A stretch of 64,000 bases of DNA from Actinomycetota bacterium (GCA_004366385.1 SIRU01000064.1:79557-143556), one strand, 5' to 3'; counted from the stretch's first letter, positions 34,013 to 43,070 are shown. Translations and numbers: made by a program. The notes: generated from the sequence alone by a model not told the origin.

Positions 34013-34417
34013 GTGGAGTACCACCGCGGCCGCCTGCTCGACCACGTTCACCTGCGCGTGCGCGACCTCGAGTGGAGCCGGCGCTTCTATCAGGCGGCGA
34101 TCGGCGCGCTCGGGCTCGAGATCACGAGTGGGGACGGCTACTTCTTCTCCGACGAGCTCTGGGTGAGCGCGGACGGGCCGCCGACCGGGAGCCTCCACGT
34201 GGCGTTCGTGGCCGAGGACGAGGACGCCGTGCGCCGCTTCCATGCGGCCGCGATCGCGGCCGGCGGGAAGGACAACGGCGCTCCGGGCGAGCGCGACTAC
34301 CACCCGGGCTACTACGCGGCCTACGTCCTCGACCCGGACGGCAACAACGTCGAGGCCGTGTACCACGGGCCGGCCGCGCGCTCCGCGCGCTCCGTGGTCG
34401 TCACGCCGCTCGACTGA
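34013..34417 (+). CDS. VOC-superfamily protein
   Basis: The 134-residue protein starts VEYHRGRLLDHVHLRVRDLEWSRRFYQAAI and ends YYAAYVLDPDGNNVEAVYHG plus a short Arg/Val tail, a glyoxalase-like VOC fold close to the tandem pair at 30566-31287. GTG 34013 is six bases after CAGAGT (34001-34006), a weak -10. The preceding triple direct repeat is shared with the next gene, suggesting common control with the decarboxylase. Confidence 0.83.
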   Translation: MEYHRGRLLDHVHLRVRDLEWSRRFYQAAIGALGLEITSGDGYFFSDELWVSADGPPTGSLHVAFVAEDEDAVRRFHAAAIAAGGKDNGAPGERDYHPGYYAAYVLDPDGNNVEAVYHGPAARSARSVVVTPLD

Positions 34418-34434
34418 CCTCGCGCGCTGGGCGC

Positions 34435-34462
34435 GGGAGGGGCCTCCGCAGAAGCCCCTCCC
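34435..34462 (+). terminator. GC-rich hairpin after VOC gene
   Basis: GGGAGGGGC (34435-34443) and GCCCCTCCC (34454-34462) form a perfect 9-bp stem with a 10-base loop, 17 bases after the VOC stop. There is no U-tract. It probably ends or attenuates the VOC transcript before the next site and gene. Confidence 0.55.
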
Positions 34463-34553
34463 GACCTCGGATCGACCCGCCGCGGAGGTGGGTCGGGGCC
34501 GATCCGGACCGATCTCTCCTCTCCGTACGTGCGGAGACCCTTGCACGGGCACG

Positions 34554-34582
34554 TCAACGTCGGGTCAACGACGGCTCAAACG
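34554..34582 (+). promoter_or_regulatory. Triple TCAA direct repeat, 11-bp period (site 2)
   Basis: TCAA occurs at 34554, 34565 and 34576. The pattern TCAACG-N5-TCAAC-N5-CTCAAACG is identical to site 1 at all fixed positions. It lies 37 bases upstream of the decarboxylase start, in a region without coding sequence. Confidence 0.55.
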
Positions 34583-34619
34583 GGAGGCGTGCGGTTCGTG
34601 GGCGTGCGAGGATCGCGGC

Positions 34620-36518
34620 GTGGAGCGGGACTCTCTCGCCCTGACGCCCGAGGAGATGCGGGCGCTCGGGTACCGCGCCGTCGACCTCCTCGTCGAACGC
34701 GTCGACCCGCGTGCCGAGCCGCCGATCCGTCGCGCCGCGCCGTCGGAGCTCGCGCGCCTGCTGAGCAAGCCGCCGCCGGAGGACGCAGGTGGCCCGGAGG
34801 CGCTCGAGCGGCTCTTCCGCGACGTCCTGCCGTACGTCGCGCGCGTCGACCACCCGCGCTACTTCGCGTTCATCCCCTGCTCGGGCACCTGGCCCGGGGC
34901 GCTCGGCGACCTGGTGGCGAGCGCGCTTGACGTGTACGCGGCCACCTGGCTCGAGGGAGCGGGTCCGACGCAGCTCGAGCTCACCGTGCTCGACTGGTTC
35001 AAGGACTGGGTCGGCTTCCCGCCGGAGGCCGACGGCCAGCTGACGAGCGGCGGCTCGCAGGCGAACCTGCAGGCGCTCGCGTGCGCGCGCGAGCTGCGGG
35101 TCGGCGCGATGCGCGACGACCTCGCGCTGTACGTCCCCGACCAGGCGCACTCGTCCGTCGCGCGCGCAGCCCGCGTGCTCGGGTTCCGGCCCGACCAGGT
35201 GCGCGTGCTGCCCACCGACCGCGAGCTCCGGCTGCGGCCCGAGACGCTCGCGGCCGCCGTCGACGCGGATCTCGCGCGCGGCCTCACGCCGCTCGTCGCG
35301 GTCGCGAGCGCGGGCGCGACCAACACCGGAGCGGTCGATCCGCTCTCCGAGCTCGCGGAGGTCGCGCGCGAGCGCGGCCTTTGGCTGCACGTCGACGCCG
35401 CGTACGGCGGCTTCGCGGCGCTGACCGAGCGCGGGCGGCGCGCCCTCGCCGGGATCGAGCTCGCGGACTCGCTGACCATCGACCCGCACAAGTGGCTCTA
35501 CCAGTCCTTCGAGTGCGGCGCGCTTCTCGTCCGCGAGCCCGACGGGCTGCGGCGCGCGTTCGAGATCGTGCCGCCGTACCTCGGCGACACGGTCGTGGGC
35601 GAGGGCGAGGTGAACCTCGGCGACCGCGGGATCCAGCTCAGCCGGACGAGCCGCGCGTTCAAGGTCTGGCTCTCGATCCAGACGCTCGGCCTGGCCGCGT
35701 TCCGCGAGGCAATCGACCGCTCGCTCGACCTCGCCGAGCACGCCGCGCGGCGGGTGGAGGCGAGCGACGGGCTCGAGCTCATGGCACCCGTTGTGCTCGG
35801 CATCGTCTGCTTTCGGCGCCGGTTCGCCGCCGCCGAGGACGAGGACGAGACGGCCCGCTTGAACGCGCAGCTCGCCGCCGACCTCGCGGCGAGCGGGATC
35901 GGCCTCGTCTCCTCGACGACGCTGCGCGGACGCTTCGCCCTGCGGCTCTGCCCGCTCAACCACTCGACGACGCGGGAGGACGTGGACGCGGTGCTCGACT
36001 TCCTCGAGACCGCCGAGCCTGCGACGGACGCGCCGCCGCTGCTCCGCCGCGGCCGGGTCGACGACGTGCGCGACGCGTGGCTCGTCTCTGCTCCGGAGGA
36101 AGGAGACGCGCGCGCCGAGCCGGGCGACCTGATGGCGCTGGAGCTGTTCGCCGACGTCCCCCCGAAGAACCTCGAGCGGCTCGCCCGGCTCGCGACCGTC
36201 CGCGACGCAGCCGCAGGCGCGCTCCTCGTCCGGCAGTGGGACGCCGCGCGGGAGCTCTCCGTCGTCCTCGAGGGCGAGGTGGAGGTCGAGCGGGACGGAG
36301 ACGTCCTCGAGCGGGCGGGGCCGGGCGAGTTCTTCGGCGAGATCGCGGCCCTCGACTGGGGCCACGGCTACGGCTACGCGCGCACGGCCACCGTCACCGC
36401 GGCGACGCCGGTGCGGCTGCTCGTGCTCCCCGAGGGGACGCTCGAGACGGCGATGCGCCTTGCGCCCGGGCTCGCCAAGGCGGTCGAGCGCGCCGTCGCC
36501 GCGAGGCTCCCCGGCTGA
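34620..36518 (+). CDS. Group II PLP decarboxylase fused to a cyclic-nucleotide-binding domain
   Basis: Residues about 1-470 form an aromatic-amino-acid-decarboxylase-like PLP enzyme: HPRYFAFIPCSGTWPGALGDL, TSGGSQANLQAL, HVDAAYGG and the PLP Lys291 in TIDPHKWLYQ. Residues about 507-632 are a cNMP-binding domain ending with the cassette FFGEIAALDWGHGYGYARTATV, where a short insert separates GEIA from RTA. Substrate unknown; tyrosine, tryptophan and glutamate are family possibilities. GTG 34620 is six bases after GAGGAT (34608-34613). The next gene, one base downstream, also carries a cNMP domain. Confidence 0.87.
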   Translation: MERDSLALTPEEMRALGYRAVDLLVERVDPRAEPPIRRAAPSELARLLSKPPPEDAGGPEALERLFRDVLPYVARVDHPRYFAFIPCSGTWPGALGDLVASALDVYAATWLEGAGPTQLELTVLDWFKDWVGFPPEADGQLTSGGSQANLQALACARELRVGAMRDDLALYVPDQAHSSVARAARVLGFRPDQVRVLPTDRELRLRPETLAAAVDADLARGLTPLVAVASAGATNTGAVDPLSELAEVARERGLWLHVDAAYGGFAALTERGRRALAGIELADSLTIDPHKWLYQSFECGALLVREPDGLRRAFEIVPPYLGDTVVGEGEVNLGDRGIQLSRTSRAFKVWLSIQTLGLAAFREAIDRSLDLAEHAARRVEASDGLELMAPVVLGIVCFRRRFAAAEDEDETARLNAQLAADLAASGIGLVSSTTLRGRFALRLCPLNHSTTREDVDAVLDFLETAEPATDAPPLLRRGRVDDVRDAWLVSAPEEGDARAEPGDLMALELFADVPPKNLERLARLATVRDAAAGALLVRQWDAARELSVVLEGEVEVERDGDVLERAGPGEFFGEIAALDWGHGYGYARTATVTAATPVRLLVLPEGTLETAMRLAPGLAKAVERAVAARLPG

Positions 36519-36519
36519 C

Positions 36520-38169
36520 GTGACCAACCCGGGCCGCGTGCGCACGTTCGCGGCGCAGGTGCCGGAGGCGTTCGGCGTCGTCTTCGGGAACCCGAGGCTG
36601 CGGAGGGTCGAGCTCGCGTTCGCCGGCTTCAGCTCCGCGGAGTGGGCGACCTGGGTCGCGATGGTCGTGTACGCGTACGACCGCGGCGGTGCGACGACGG
36701 CAGGGCTGGTCGCGGTCGCGCAGCTCGTGCCGTCCGCCGTCTTCGCCCCGTTCGCGGCGACGCTCGGCGACCGGCATCGGGCCGGGCGCGTGCTCCTCTG
36801 GGGCTACCTCGCGCAAGCGCTCGGGATGGGAGCGACGGCAGCCGTGCTCCTCGCGGGCGGACCGGCCCTCGCCGCGTACGGCCTCGCCGCCTGCGCCGCG
36901 ACGGCCGTCACGATCACCCGGCCGACGCAGGCCGCGCTCGTCCCGACGCTGGCGCGGCGGCCACACGAGCTCACCGCTGCGAACGCCGTCACCGGCTGGA
37001 TCGAGAGCCTCACCGTGCTGCTCTCCCCCGCGCTCGCGGGCGTGATCCTCGACCTCGGCGGCCCGGGCTGGGTGTTCGCGTTGATGGCCGTCGTCGCGCT
37101 CGGGAGCGCGCTGCTCGTGCTCTCGGTCCCGGGCCCGCCGGTCGCGGGGGCGGGCGCCGGCGGTGGCGGCGGCGTCGTGCGCGAGACCTACGAGGCCGTC
37201 GCGGTGCTCCGCTCGGCGGCGTCGCCGCGCGCACGCGTCGTCGTCCTCGGCTTCTCGTCCGTCGCTTTCGGCGCGCTCGACATCCTGTACGCGGAGCTGG
37301 CGATCGGCACCCTCGGGCTGAGCGGAGGCTGGACCGGGTACCTGAACGCCGCGTTCGGCCTCGGCGGGCTCGCGGCGGTCGTCGTGACCGCATCCTTCGT
37401 CGGGCGCCGCCTCGCACCCGCGCTCCTCGGCGGGCTGCTGGCCTGGTTTGCGACCTTCCTGCTGCTCGGCGTCGAGCCGACGGTCGCTTCCGCGCTCGTG
37501 CTGCTCACGCTCGGAGGGGGCGCGAGCATGGTCGTCGAGGTCTCGGGGAGGACGCTGCTCCAGCGGACCGCCCCCGCGCACCTGCTTGCGCGCGTGTTCG
37601 GGCTGCTCGAGAGCGTCTCCTCGGTCGGGCTCGCGCTGGGCTCCCTGCTCGTTCCCGCGCTCATGGCGCTCGGAGGAGTGAGGGCCGCGCTGATCGGGGT
37701 CGGCGCGCTCCTGCCGTTCGCGGCGCTGCTCGTCGGCGGGCGCCTCCGGCAGCTCGACCGGACGGCCGACGTGCCCGTGGTGGAGATCGGCCTCCTCCGC
37801 TCGCTGCCGATGTTCGCACCGCTTCCCGCGCCGGAGCTCGAGAGCGTCGCCCGCGCGCTCGTCCCGCTCGACGCCGAGGCGGGGACGGTCGTCGTGTCGG
37901 AGGGGGACGTGGGCGACCGTTTCTACGTCGTCGCCGACGGGCGGGTGGAGGTGTCGCAGGACGGCCTCGCCGGGCGGGTACTCGAGCGCGGCGACGGGTT
38001 CGGCGAGATCGCGCTCCTCCACGACGTGCCGCGGACGGCGACGTGCACGGCCCGGACGCACGTGCACCTGTACGCCCTCGAGCGGGAGGACTTCCTCGCG
38101 GCCGTCGCGGCGCATCCGCACGCTGCCGCGGAGGCGCACCGGCTCGCGAGTCAGCGGCTCGACGGCTGA
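36520..38169 (+). CDS. MFS transporter fused to a cyclic-nucleotide-binding domain
   Basis: Residues about 20-415 form a twelve-helix MFS domain with the loop ATLGDRHRAGRVLLWGY. Residues about 430-549 form a cNMP-binding domain with GDRFYVVADGRVEV and the canonical cassette GFGEIALLHDVPRTATCTA, which keeps the Glu and Arg that hold the cyclic phosphate. The gene starts one base after the decarboxylase stop, so the two are co-expressed. A plausible role is ligand-gated export of the decarboxylase product, as in decarboxylase/antiporter pairs; this is inference. Confidence 0.85.
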   Translation: MTNPGRVRTFAAQVPEAFGVVFGNPRLRRVELAFAGFSSAEWATWVAMVVYAYDRGGATTAGLVAVAQLVPSAVFAPFAATLGDRHRAGRVLLWGYLAQALGMGATAAVLLAGGPALAAYGLAACAATAVTITRPTQAALVPTLARRPHELTAANAVTGWIESLTVLLSPALAGVILDLGGPGWVFALMAVVALGSALLVLSVPGPPVAGAGAGGGGGVVRETYEAVAVLRSAASPRARVVVLGFSSVAFGALDILYAELAIGTLGLSGGWTGYLNAAFGLGGLAAVVVTASFVGRRLAPALLGGLLAWFATFLLLGVEPTVASALVLLTLGGGASMVVEVSGRTLLQRTAPAHLLARVFGLLESVSSVGLALGSLLVPALMALGGVRAALIGVGALLPFAALLVGGRLRQLDRTADVPVVEIGLLRSLPMFAPLPAPELESVARALVPLDAEAGTVVVSEGDVGDRFYVVADGRVEVSQDGLAGRVLERGDGFGEIALLHDVPRTATCTARTHVHLYALEREDFLAAVAAHPHAAAEAHRLASQRLDG

Positions 38170-38175
38170 CGCTCG

Positions 38176-39156
38176 TCAGCCCGCGCGCGACTCGGTGCGC
38201 CGCAGCGCGATCCCGGTCAGCGCCTCGCGCACGATCCGGTCGGCGACGAGCGCGGTGACGTCCGCCGAGCCGACGGCCGCCGGCAGCACCTCGACGACGT
38301 CGAGGCCGGTGAGCTCGAGCCGCCGTGCCACCTCGCGGCAGGCCCAGAGGAGGTCGACCGAGGTCATCCCGCCCGGCTCCGGCGTCCCGGTCCCGGGCGC
38401 GAGCGACGGGTCGAGCACGTCCACGTCCACCGTGAGGAACACCGGACCTACGCCGACGGCGGCCACGGTGCGCTCGACCACCTCGCGGATCCCGAGGTCG
38501 CGGACGTCGTGCATGAAGAACGACGTGATGCCCTGCCCGCGCTGCCAGGAGAGCTCGGTCTCGCCCGGCCAGTAGCCGCGGAGCCCGACTTGCACGTACC
38601 GGCGCGGGTCGACGTGGCCGTCGCGGACGAGCCGGTACATCGGCGTCCCGTGCGAGAGCTCGACGCCGAACACCTCCGTGCCCGTGTCCGTGTGCGTGTC
38701 GAGGTGGACGAGACCGACCGGCCCGCGCGCTGCTGCCACCGCGCGCACGGTCGGCTCCGTGATCGAGTGGTCGCCGCCGAGGACCACCGGGAGCGCGCCG
38801 GCGGTGACGACCTGCGAGACGGTGTGCTCGATCCGCTCGTGCGTCCGCTCGGGATCGGCCGGGAGCACGGCCGCGTCCCCGAAGTCGACGACGCGGAGCA
38901 CCTCGAAGGCGTCCACCTTCGTCTCGAGGTGCGGCCCGGGCGGGCAGCTCGCGGCGCGGATCGCGCGCGGGCCGAACCGCGTTCCCGGCCGGTCGGAGAC
39001 GAGGTCGTCGGTCGGCGCACCGACGACGGCGACGTCCACGCCCGCGAGCTCGGCGGGATCCTGCGTGTACGGCATCCCGGCGAACGTGAGCAGCCCCGCG
39101 TAGTCGGGCTTGTCCGGGAGGCCGAGCTCGCGCCAGCGCTCGAGCGGGTCGATCAC
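38176..39156 (-). CDS. Agmatinase/ureohydrolase-family enzyme
   Basis: The 326-residue protein has the binuclear manganese signatures of ureohydrolases: GGDHSIT near residue 128, HLDTHTDTG near 150, SHGTP near 168 and TVDVDVLDPSLAPGTGTPEPGG near 245. It would release urea from agmatine or a related guanidino compound. GTG 39156 lies six bases after TAGGAT (39168-39163). It converges on the decarboxylase/MFS pair, with a 6-base gap, and could belong to the same amine metabolism, but it is transcribed separately. Confidence 0.85.
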   Translation of the reverse strand: MIDPLERWRELGLPDKPDYAGLLTFAGMPYTQDPAELAGVDVAVVGAPTDDLVSDRPGTRFGPRAIRAASCPPGPHLETKVDAFEVLRVVDFGDAAVLPADPERTHERIEHTVSQVVTAGALPVVLGGDHSITEPTVRAVAAARGPVGLVHLDTHTDTGTEVFGVELSHGTPMYRLVRDGHVDPRRYVQVGLRGYWPGETELSWQRGQGITSFFMHDVRDLGIREVVERTVAAVGVGPVFLTVDVDVLDPSLAPGTGTPEPGGMTSVDLLWACREVARRLELTGLDVVEVLPAAVGSADVTALVADRIVREALTGIALRRTESRAG

Positions 39157-39211
39157 GACGCGATCCTACGCCCCGTCGCGCGCGCCGATCCCGGCGCGAG
39201 GCGCGCCGCGG

Positions 39212-41407
39212 CTACGTGCAGACCCGCGTGCTGGGCCCGCGGCGGTCCCAGAAGAAGCCGGCCGCCGCCGCGCGCGCGACCTTCACGGTCACGCAGCCGC
39301 CGACGCGCGGCAGCGGGAGCCGCGCGTGCCCCGCCGGCCCCGTCCTCGCCTTGAGTTGCGCCGCCCGGCGGCCGTCGCGCAGCACGACGGCGACGACGGT
39401 GGCGTGGGAGACCGGCTTGCGCGCCGCGTCGACCGCGCGCAGGACGACATGGGATCCGGCTTCCGTCCTGCGGTGGGCGAGCGAGTCGATCCGCAGCGGC
39501 GCGGGCTGCACGTGCACGCGGGCGGAGCCCGAGACGGTGCGGGCGCCGGAGACGATGCTCGCGCTGACTCTGCCCCTCCTCACGATGCGCTCGGCCTGGA
39601 ACGTCGCCTTGCCGGCGCCGGCGGGGGCGATCGTCCCGAGCCCGGCCGGTCGCACGCGCCAGACGAGCCGCCCGGCCGCGGCGTTCCCGTACGCGTCCTT
39701 CGCGGTCGCGACGAAGCCCCGGGCCCCGCGGGCGCGGACGGCGCCGGTGCCGGGTGTCACCTTCACCCTCACGGCCGGTCCCGCGCGCACGACGAGCTGC
39801 TGCGTCCCGCTGAAGGAGCCGCCGGCCGTGACCGTGATCGTGTGCGTGCCCGCCTTCGGGTCGCGGTAGTAGACGACGGGGTCCGGGTCCGCCGGGACGC
39901 TCACCGAGACGGTCGGGGCCCACGGCCCGGCCGGGCTCGCCGCGAACGTCCCGGGCGGCGAGCTCGAGCGGACGGTTGCGGCGCGTGCCGCTCCGGTCGT
40001 CGTCCGGGCTCCGGTCGTGGTCAGGAGCGAGACGGCGATTCCGTTCGAGGGTGTACCGGCAACGGCCGTCCGCGCGGGAGTGGTGAAACCGACGCCGGAG
40101 GTCGTCCAGCTCCGGAACGACCGCCACGCGAGGTTGTGCCGCGCGCCCTCGAGGTCGAGGGCGCACCACGCGTCGAGTCTCGGCGGCCCGCACGCCCCGC
40201 TGCCGGGGCTGCCCGGCTCGACCGGCGCGCCGGAGTCCCGGATCGCCGCGGCCAGGCGGTCGAGCAGGAACCCGGTCTGCGCGGCGAACTCCGCGGCCGA
40301 CACGCCCGTCGCGTTCTTCGGCGCCCAGGCGAACCCCCAGCGGTCGCGGGCCTGGCCGGACGCAGCGCTGAACTCGCGCAGGGCGTGCACCTGCGCCGAG
40401 ATGTACGCCGCCATCTGCTCGGGCGGGAGCGCGGTCCAGCCGTAGGCCTGGTCGTACTGCCAGGCTGCGTTCGCGAGCGGGCTGTACGCCTGGCGGAGGT
40501 ACCCACGCGCGGTCCCGGCCTCCGCCGGCCCGGCCCCGGCGAGGAGAAGCTTGTGCTGGAGGTAGTCGTTCAGGTACTCCCTCCGCGTCTCCGGCGGCGA
40601 GCCGGGGACCGCGTGGCTGCGGGCGTCCCCGTACACCTCTTGCGACCAGTCCGCGACGTAGCGCGCCATGTCCGACCAGAACGCCGAGTCGGTGAGCCAG
40701 TGCTGGAGCGTGCTCTGGTAGACGGACACGTCTGCGCTCCCCTGGCCGTAGCCGATGACGAACGCCGCGCCCTGCGCCGGCTGCGTCCCGTCGCCCTCGT
40801 ACAGGCCGCGCAGGAACTCGCGGATGTTCGCCCGCGCGTTCCCCAGGCCGCGGCGGACCCCCGTGCCGAGCTCGTTCACCACCCACGAGTCGCCCTGCGC
40901 GACGTCGTAGCCGGCCGCGGCCATCCGCTGGCGGGCCGTGACGCCCGCGGCGTGCCACGAGCTGCCCGTCTCCGCGACCCACCGGCTCCAGGTCGCGAAG
41001 TGGATCTCGGCGAGGGCGTGGAAGCGGGGCCCGAGCGCGCGGATCCGCCACGCCTGGTCTGGTCTCGGCTGCGTCTTGTCGGCGACGATCGGCGGGATCG
41101 AGACGTAGTACTCGGCGCACGGCGACGCCGTTGCCGCGAGCCTCGTGGCGAGCCGCAGCCAGTCGGAGGCGGCGTAGAAGACCGCCCGGAGCGGGCGGCA
41201 CTGGGTCGTCGCGGCGCTCAGAGAGCGGCTGGAGACGAGCTGCGCCCAGAGCGCGGACGTCTTCGCCGGCTCCAGCGAGGCGACCGGTGCCGTGCTCGCG
41301 GGGACGGCCTGCGCAGCAGCGCGCGCGTCGGCGCTCGCGGCGCGTCCGGCCGAGAGCACGAGCGAAAGGGCGAGCAGCGACACGAGCCACAGACGTGCGC
41401 CGCACAT
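39212..41407 (-). CDS. Large secreted protein with C-terminal Ig-like repeats
   Basis: The 731-residue protein has a signal peptide (LWLVSLLALSLVLSAGRAASA). A region to about residue 400 is rich in Trp, Tyr and aromatic pairs (EYYVSIPPIVADKTQPRPDQAWRI, WAPKNATGVSAAEFAAQTGFLLDRLA). C-terminal Ig-like domains follow (THTITVTAGGSFSGTQQLVV, FVATAKDAYGNAAAGRLVWRV). The N-terminal part may be a glycosidase-like fold, but I cannot assign a family. ATG 41407 is eight bases after TACCGT (41421-41416). Extracellular. Confidence 0.7.
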   Translation of the reverse strand: MCGARLWLVSLLALSLVLSAGRAASADARAAAQAVPASTAPVASLEPAKTSALWAQLVSSRSLSAATTQCRPLRAVFYAASDWLRLATRLAATASPCAEYYVSIPPIVADKTQPRPDQAWRIRALGPRFHALAEIHFATWSRWVAETGSSWHAAGVTARQRMAAAGYDVAQGDSWVVNELGTGVRRGLGNARANIREFLRGLYEGDGTQPAQGAAFVIGYGQGSADVSVYQSTLQHWLTDSAFWSDMARYVADWSQEVYGDARSHAVPGSPPETRREYLNDYLQHKLLLAGAGPAEAGTARGYLRQAYSPLANAAWQYDQAYGWTALPPEQMAAYISAQVHALREFSAASGQARDRWGFAWAPKNATGVSAAEFAAQTGFLLDRLAAAIRDSGAPVEPGSPGSGACGPPRLDAWCALDLEGARHNLAWRSFRSWTTSGVGFTTPARTAVAGTPSNGIAVSLLTTTGARTTTGAARAATVRSSSPPGTFAASPAGPWAPTVSVSVPADPDPVVYYRDPKAGTHTITVTAGGSFSGTQQLVVRAGPAVRVKVTPGTGAVRARGARGFVATAKDAYGNAAAGRLVWRVRPAGLGTIAPAGAGKATFQAERIVRRGRVSASIVSGARTVSGSARVHVQPAPLRIDSLAHRRTEAGSHVVLRAVDAARKPVSHATVVAVVLRDGRRAAQLKARTGPAGHARLPLPRVGGCVTVKVARAAAAGFFWDRRGPSTRVCT

Positions 41408-41501
41408 TGGCGGCCACGGTAGCGATCGCCCGCGAGACGTGGGTTAACGCCGTGCAGCGATCGGGCGCGAGAGCCGGCCGCACGCGATCGAGGCGGCATC
41501 G

Positions 41502-41840
41502 TCAGCGCGTCTTGACGACGGCGTATGTCTTGCGGATCGTCTCTCGCACGTCCCAGCGGCCGGACCAGCCGTCCGGGCACAGCATCACGACGCCCGGTCC
41601 GATCTCCGTGACCTCGCCGTCGGCGGCCGTGATCGTCCCCGCGCCGGCCACGAAGTGCATGAGCTCGTAGATGCCGTCCGTCTCCCCCCGGAAGGAGCCG
41701 GGCGTCACCTCCCAGATCCCGAGCTCGACCCGGCCGTCGTCGGAGAGGACGTGCCAGGACTCGTACGGCTCGCCCTCTACCGCGGTCGGGACCGGGCGGC
41801 CGGTCGCGAGCTCGACTGCGAGAACGTCGTCGACGGTCAC
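41502..41840 (-). CDS. Cupin-domain protein (cupin_3-like)
   Basis: The 112-residue single cupin contains ELGIWEVTPGSFRG, YELMHFVAGAGTITAADGEVTEIGPGVVMLCPDGWSGRWDVRETIRKTYAV. This is the ureidoglycine aminohydrolase-like cupin_3 pattern, where the usual first His pair is replaced. The role is unknown. GTG 41840 lies six bases after TACGGT (41852-41847), so it is probably leaderless. Confidence 0.8.
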   Translation of the reverse strand: MTVDDVLAVELATGRPVPTAVEGEPYESWHVLSDDGRVELGIWEVTPGSFRGETDGIYELMHFVAGAGTITAADGEVTEIGPGVVMLCPDGWSGRWDVRETIRKTYAVVKTR

Positions 41841-41858
41841 GGCGCGACCGTACTCGAC

Positions 41859-42998
41859 TCAGGCCGGCGGCGTCGCAGGCGGGTACAGGGCCCGCACGCC
41901 GTCCACGAACGCGGCCAGCCGGTCGGCGATCCCCGCGTCGCGGATCTCGAGCACGTTCTCGGCGTTCCGCTCGCCCGAGCGCGAGAAGTTGAAGCTTCCG
42001 AGGAACGCGGTGTCGTCCGCCACGACCACCTTCGCGTGCATGAAGTCGTGCACCGCGTCTGGCTGCCAGGGGGTCGACGTCTTGCCACTGAAGTCGCCGC
42101 CCTCGAGCACGCGCAACAGCAACGGGATCTTCCACTCGCTGACGCCGTTCGTCTTCCACTGCTGGAAGACCTGGTCGACCTGCGTGTCGTCGATCACGCC
42201 CGCGACCGAGCAGCGGCGCTCGTTCACGACCTCGACCAGCGTGGCGAGGATCGGGCCCGAGGTGAGCACCGGGGACGCGATCCGCACCCGCTCTCTCGCC
42301 TTCCCGATGTGCTTCGCGACGCGATGGGAGAGCGCCTCGCCGTGCTCGGGGCAGAACCAGGCACGCACGCGGGCGCCGTCGACCGACTCGGGCCGCGGCT
42401 GCACGTCGCCCGAGCCCTCGACCGTCCCCGTCTTCCAGAGCTGCTCGAAGTCGAGCGTGTACGCGTACGCGATGTCCGGGGAGCGGACGACGGCGATGAC
42501 GTTCTCCTGCCGCGTCCACGAGTCGTCCGTCCAGTTCGTCGAGCCGGTCCAGACGGCCTCGCGGTCGCGCACGGCGAACTTGTGGTGCATGAGGTCGGGG
42601 ATCCCGGCGACGCCGCGCGTCGGGATGGGGAGCCGCTCGATCGCCTCCGGGGTCGTCTCCGGCGGCGGCGGGACCGCGATCGGGCCCGGGTGGGCGACGT
42701 TGTAGAGCAGCCGGACCTCGACGCCGCGCTGGTGGGCGGCGAGGAGCGAGGCGAGCACGAGCCCGCCCGCGTCCGTCTCGAAGCGGACGTCGTAGAGCGC
42801 GAGGTCGAGGCTGCGCTCGGCGGGGGCGAGGAAGCCTGCGATCCCGCGCGCGACCTCGGCGGCGCGCTGGCCCCCGTCGGTGAGCGTCGTGATCTCGATC
42901 GACCCGGCGTCGATGACGCTGAAGGCTACGCCGAGCCGGCTCCGTGCGGCAGCGCGGCTCGCCGGTCTGCCGCGCGTCGCCGCCGCGGCGGGTAGCAT
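41859..42998 (-). CDS. Phospholipase D-like protein (two HKD motifs)
   Basis: The 379-residue protein has two HKD motifs, HHKFAVRDREAVWTGSTNWTDDS near residue 150 and MHAKVVVADDTAFLGSFNFSRSG near 325. It is a monomeric PLD-superfamily phosphodiesterase; members act on phospholipids or DNA. No signal peptide is convincing. ATG 42998 is the only clear start of the open frame, but the first 25 Arg/Ala-rich residues look poorly conserved. It is divergent from the dipeptidase operon. Confidence 0.83.
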   Translation of the reverse strand: MLPAAAATRGRPASRAAARSRLGVAFSVIDAGSIEITTLTDGGQRAAEVARGIAGFLAPAERSLDLALYDVRFETDAGGLVLASLLAAHQRGVEVRLLYNVAHPGPIAVPPPPETTPEAIERLPIPTRGVAGIPDLMHHKFAVRDREAVWTGSTNWTDDSWTRQENVIAVVRSPDIAYAYTLDFEQLWKTGTVEGSGDVQPRPESVDGARVRAWFCPEHGEALSHRVAKHIGKARERVRIASPVLTSGPILATLVEVVNERRCSVAGVIDDTQVDQVFQQWKTNGVSEWKIPLLLRVLEGGDFSGKTSTPWQPDAVHDFMHAKVVVADDTAFLGSFNFSRSGERNAENVLEIRDAGIADRLAAFVDGVRALYPPATPPA

Positions 42999-43070
42999 CC
43001 CGCGCGCTCGGCCTCGCGATCGAATTGCTCGAGATCGAGGGCGCCGAGTAGACGAGTCGAGGAGGCAGCG

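Noticed and set aside
39153..41483. A second long minus-strand frame overlapping the secreted protein gene
   Set aside because: Arg/Gly-rich translation without motifs; the other frame has a signal peptide and Ig-like domains.
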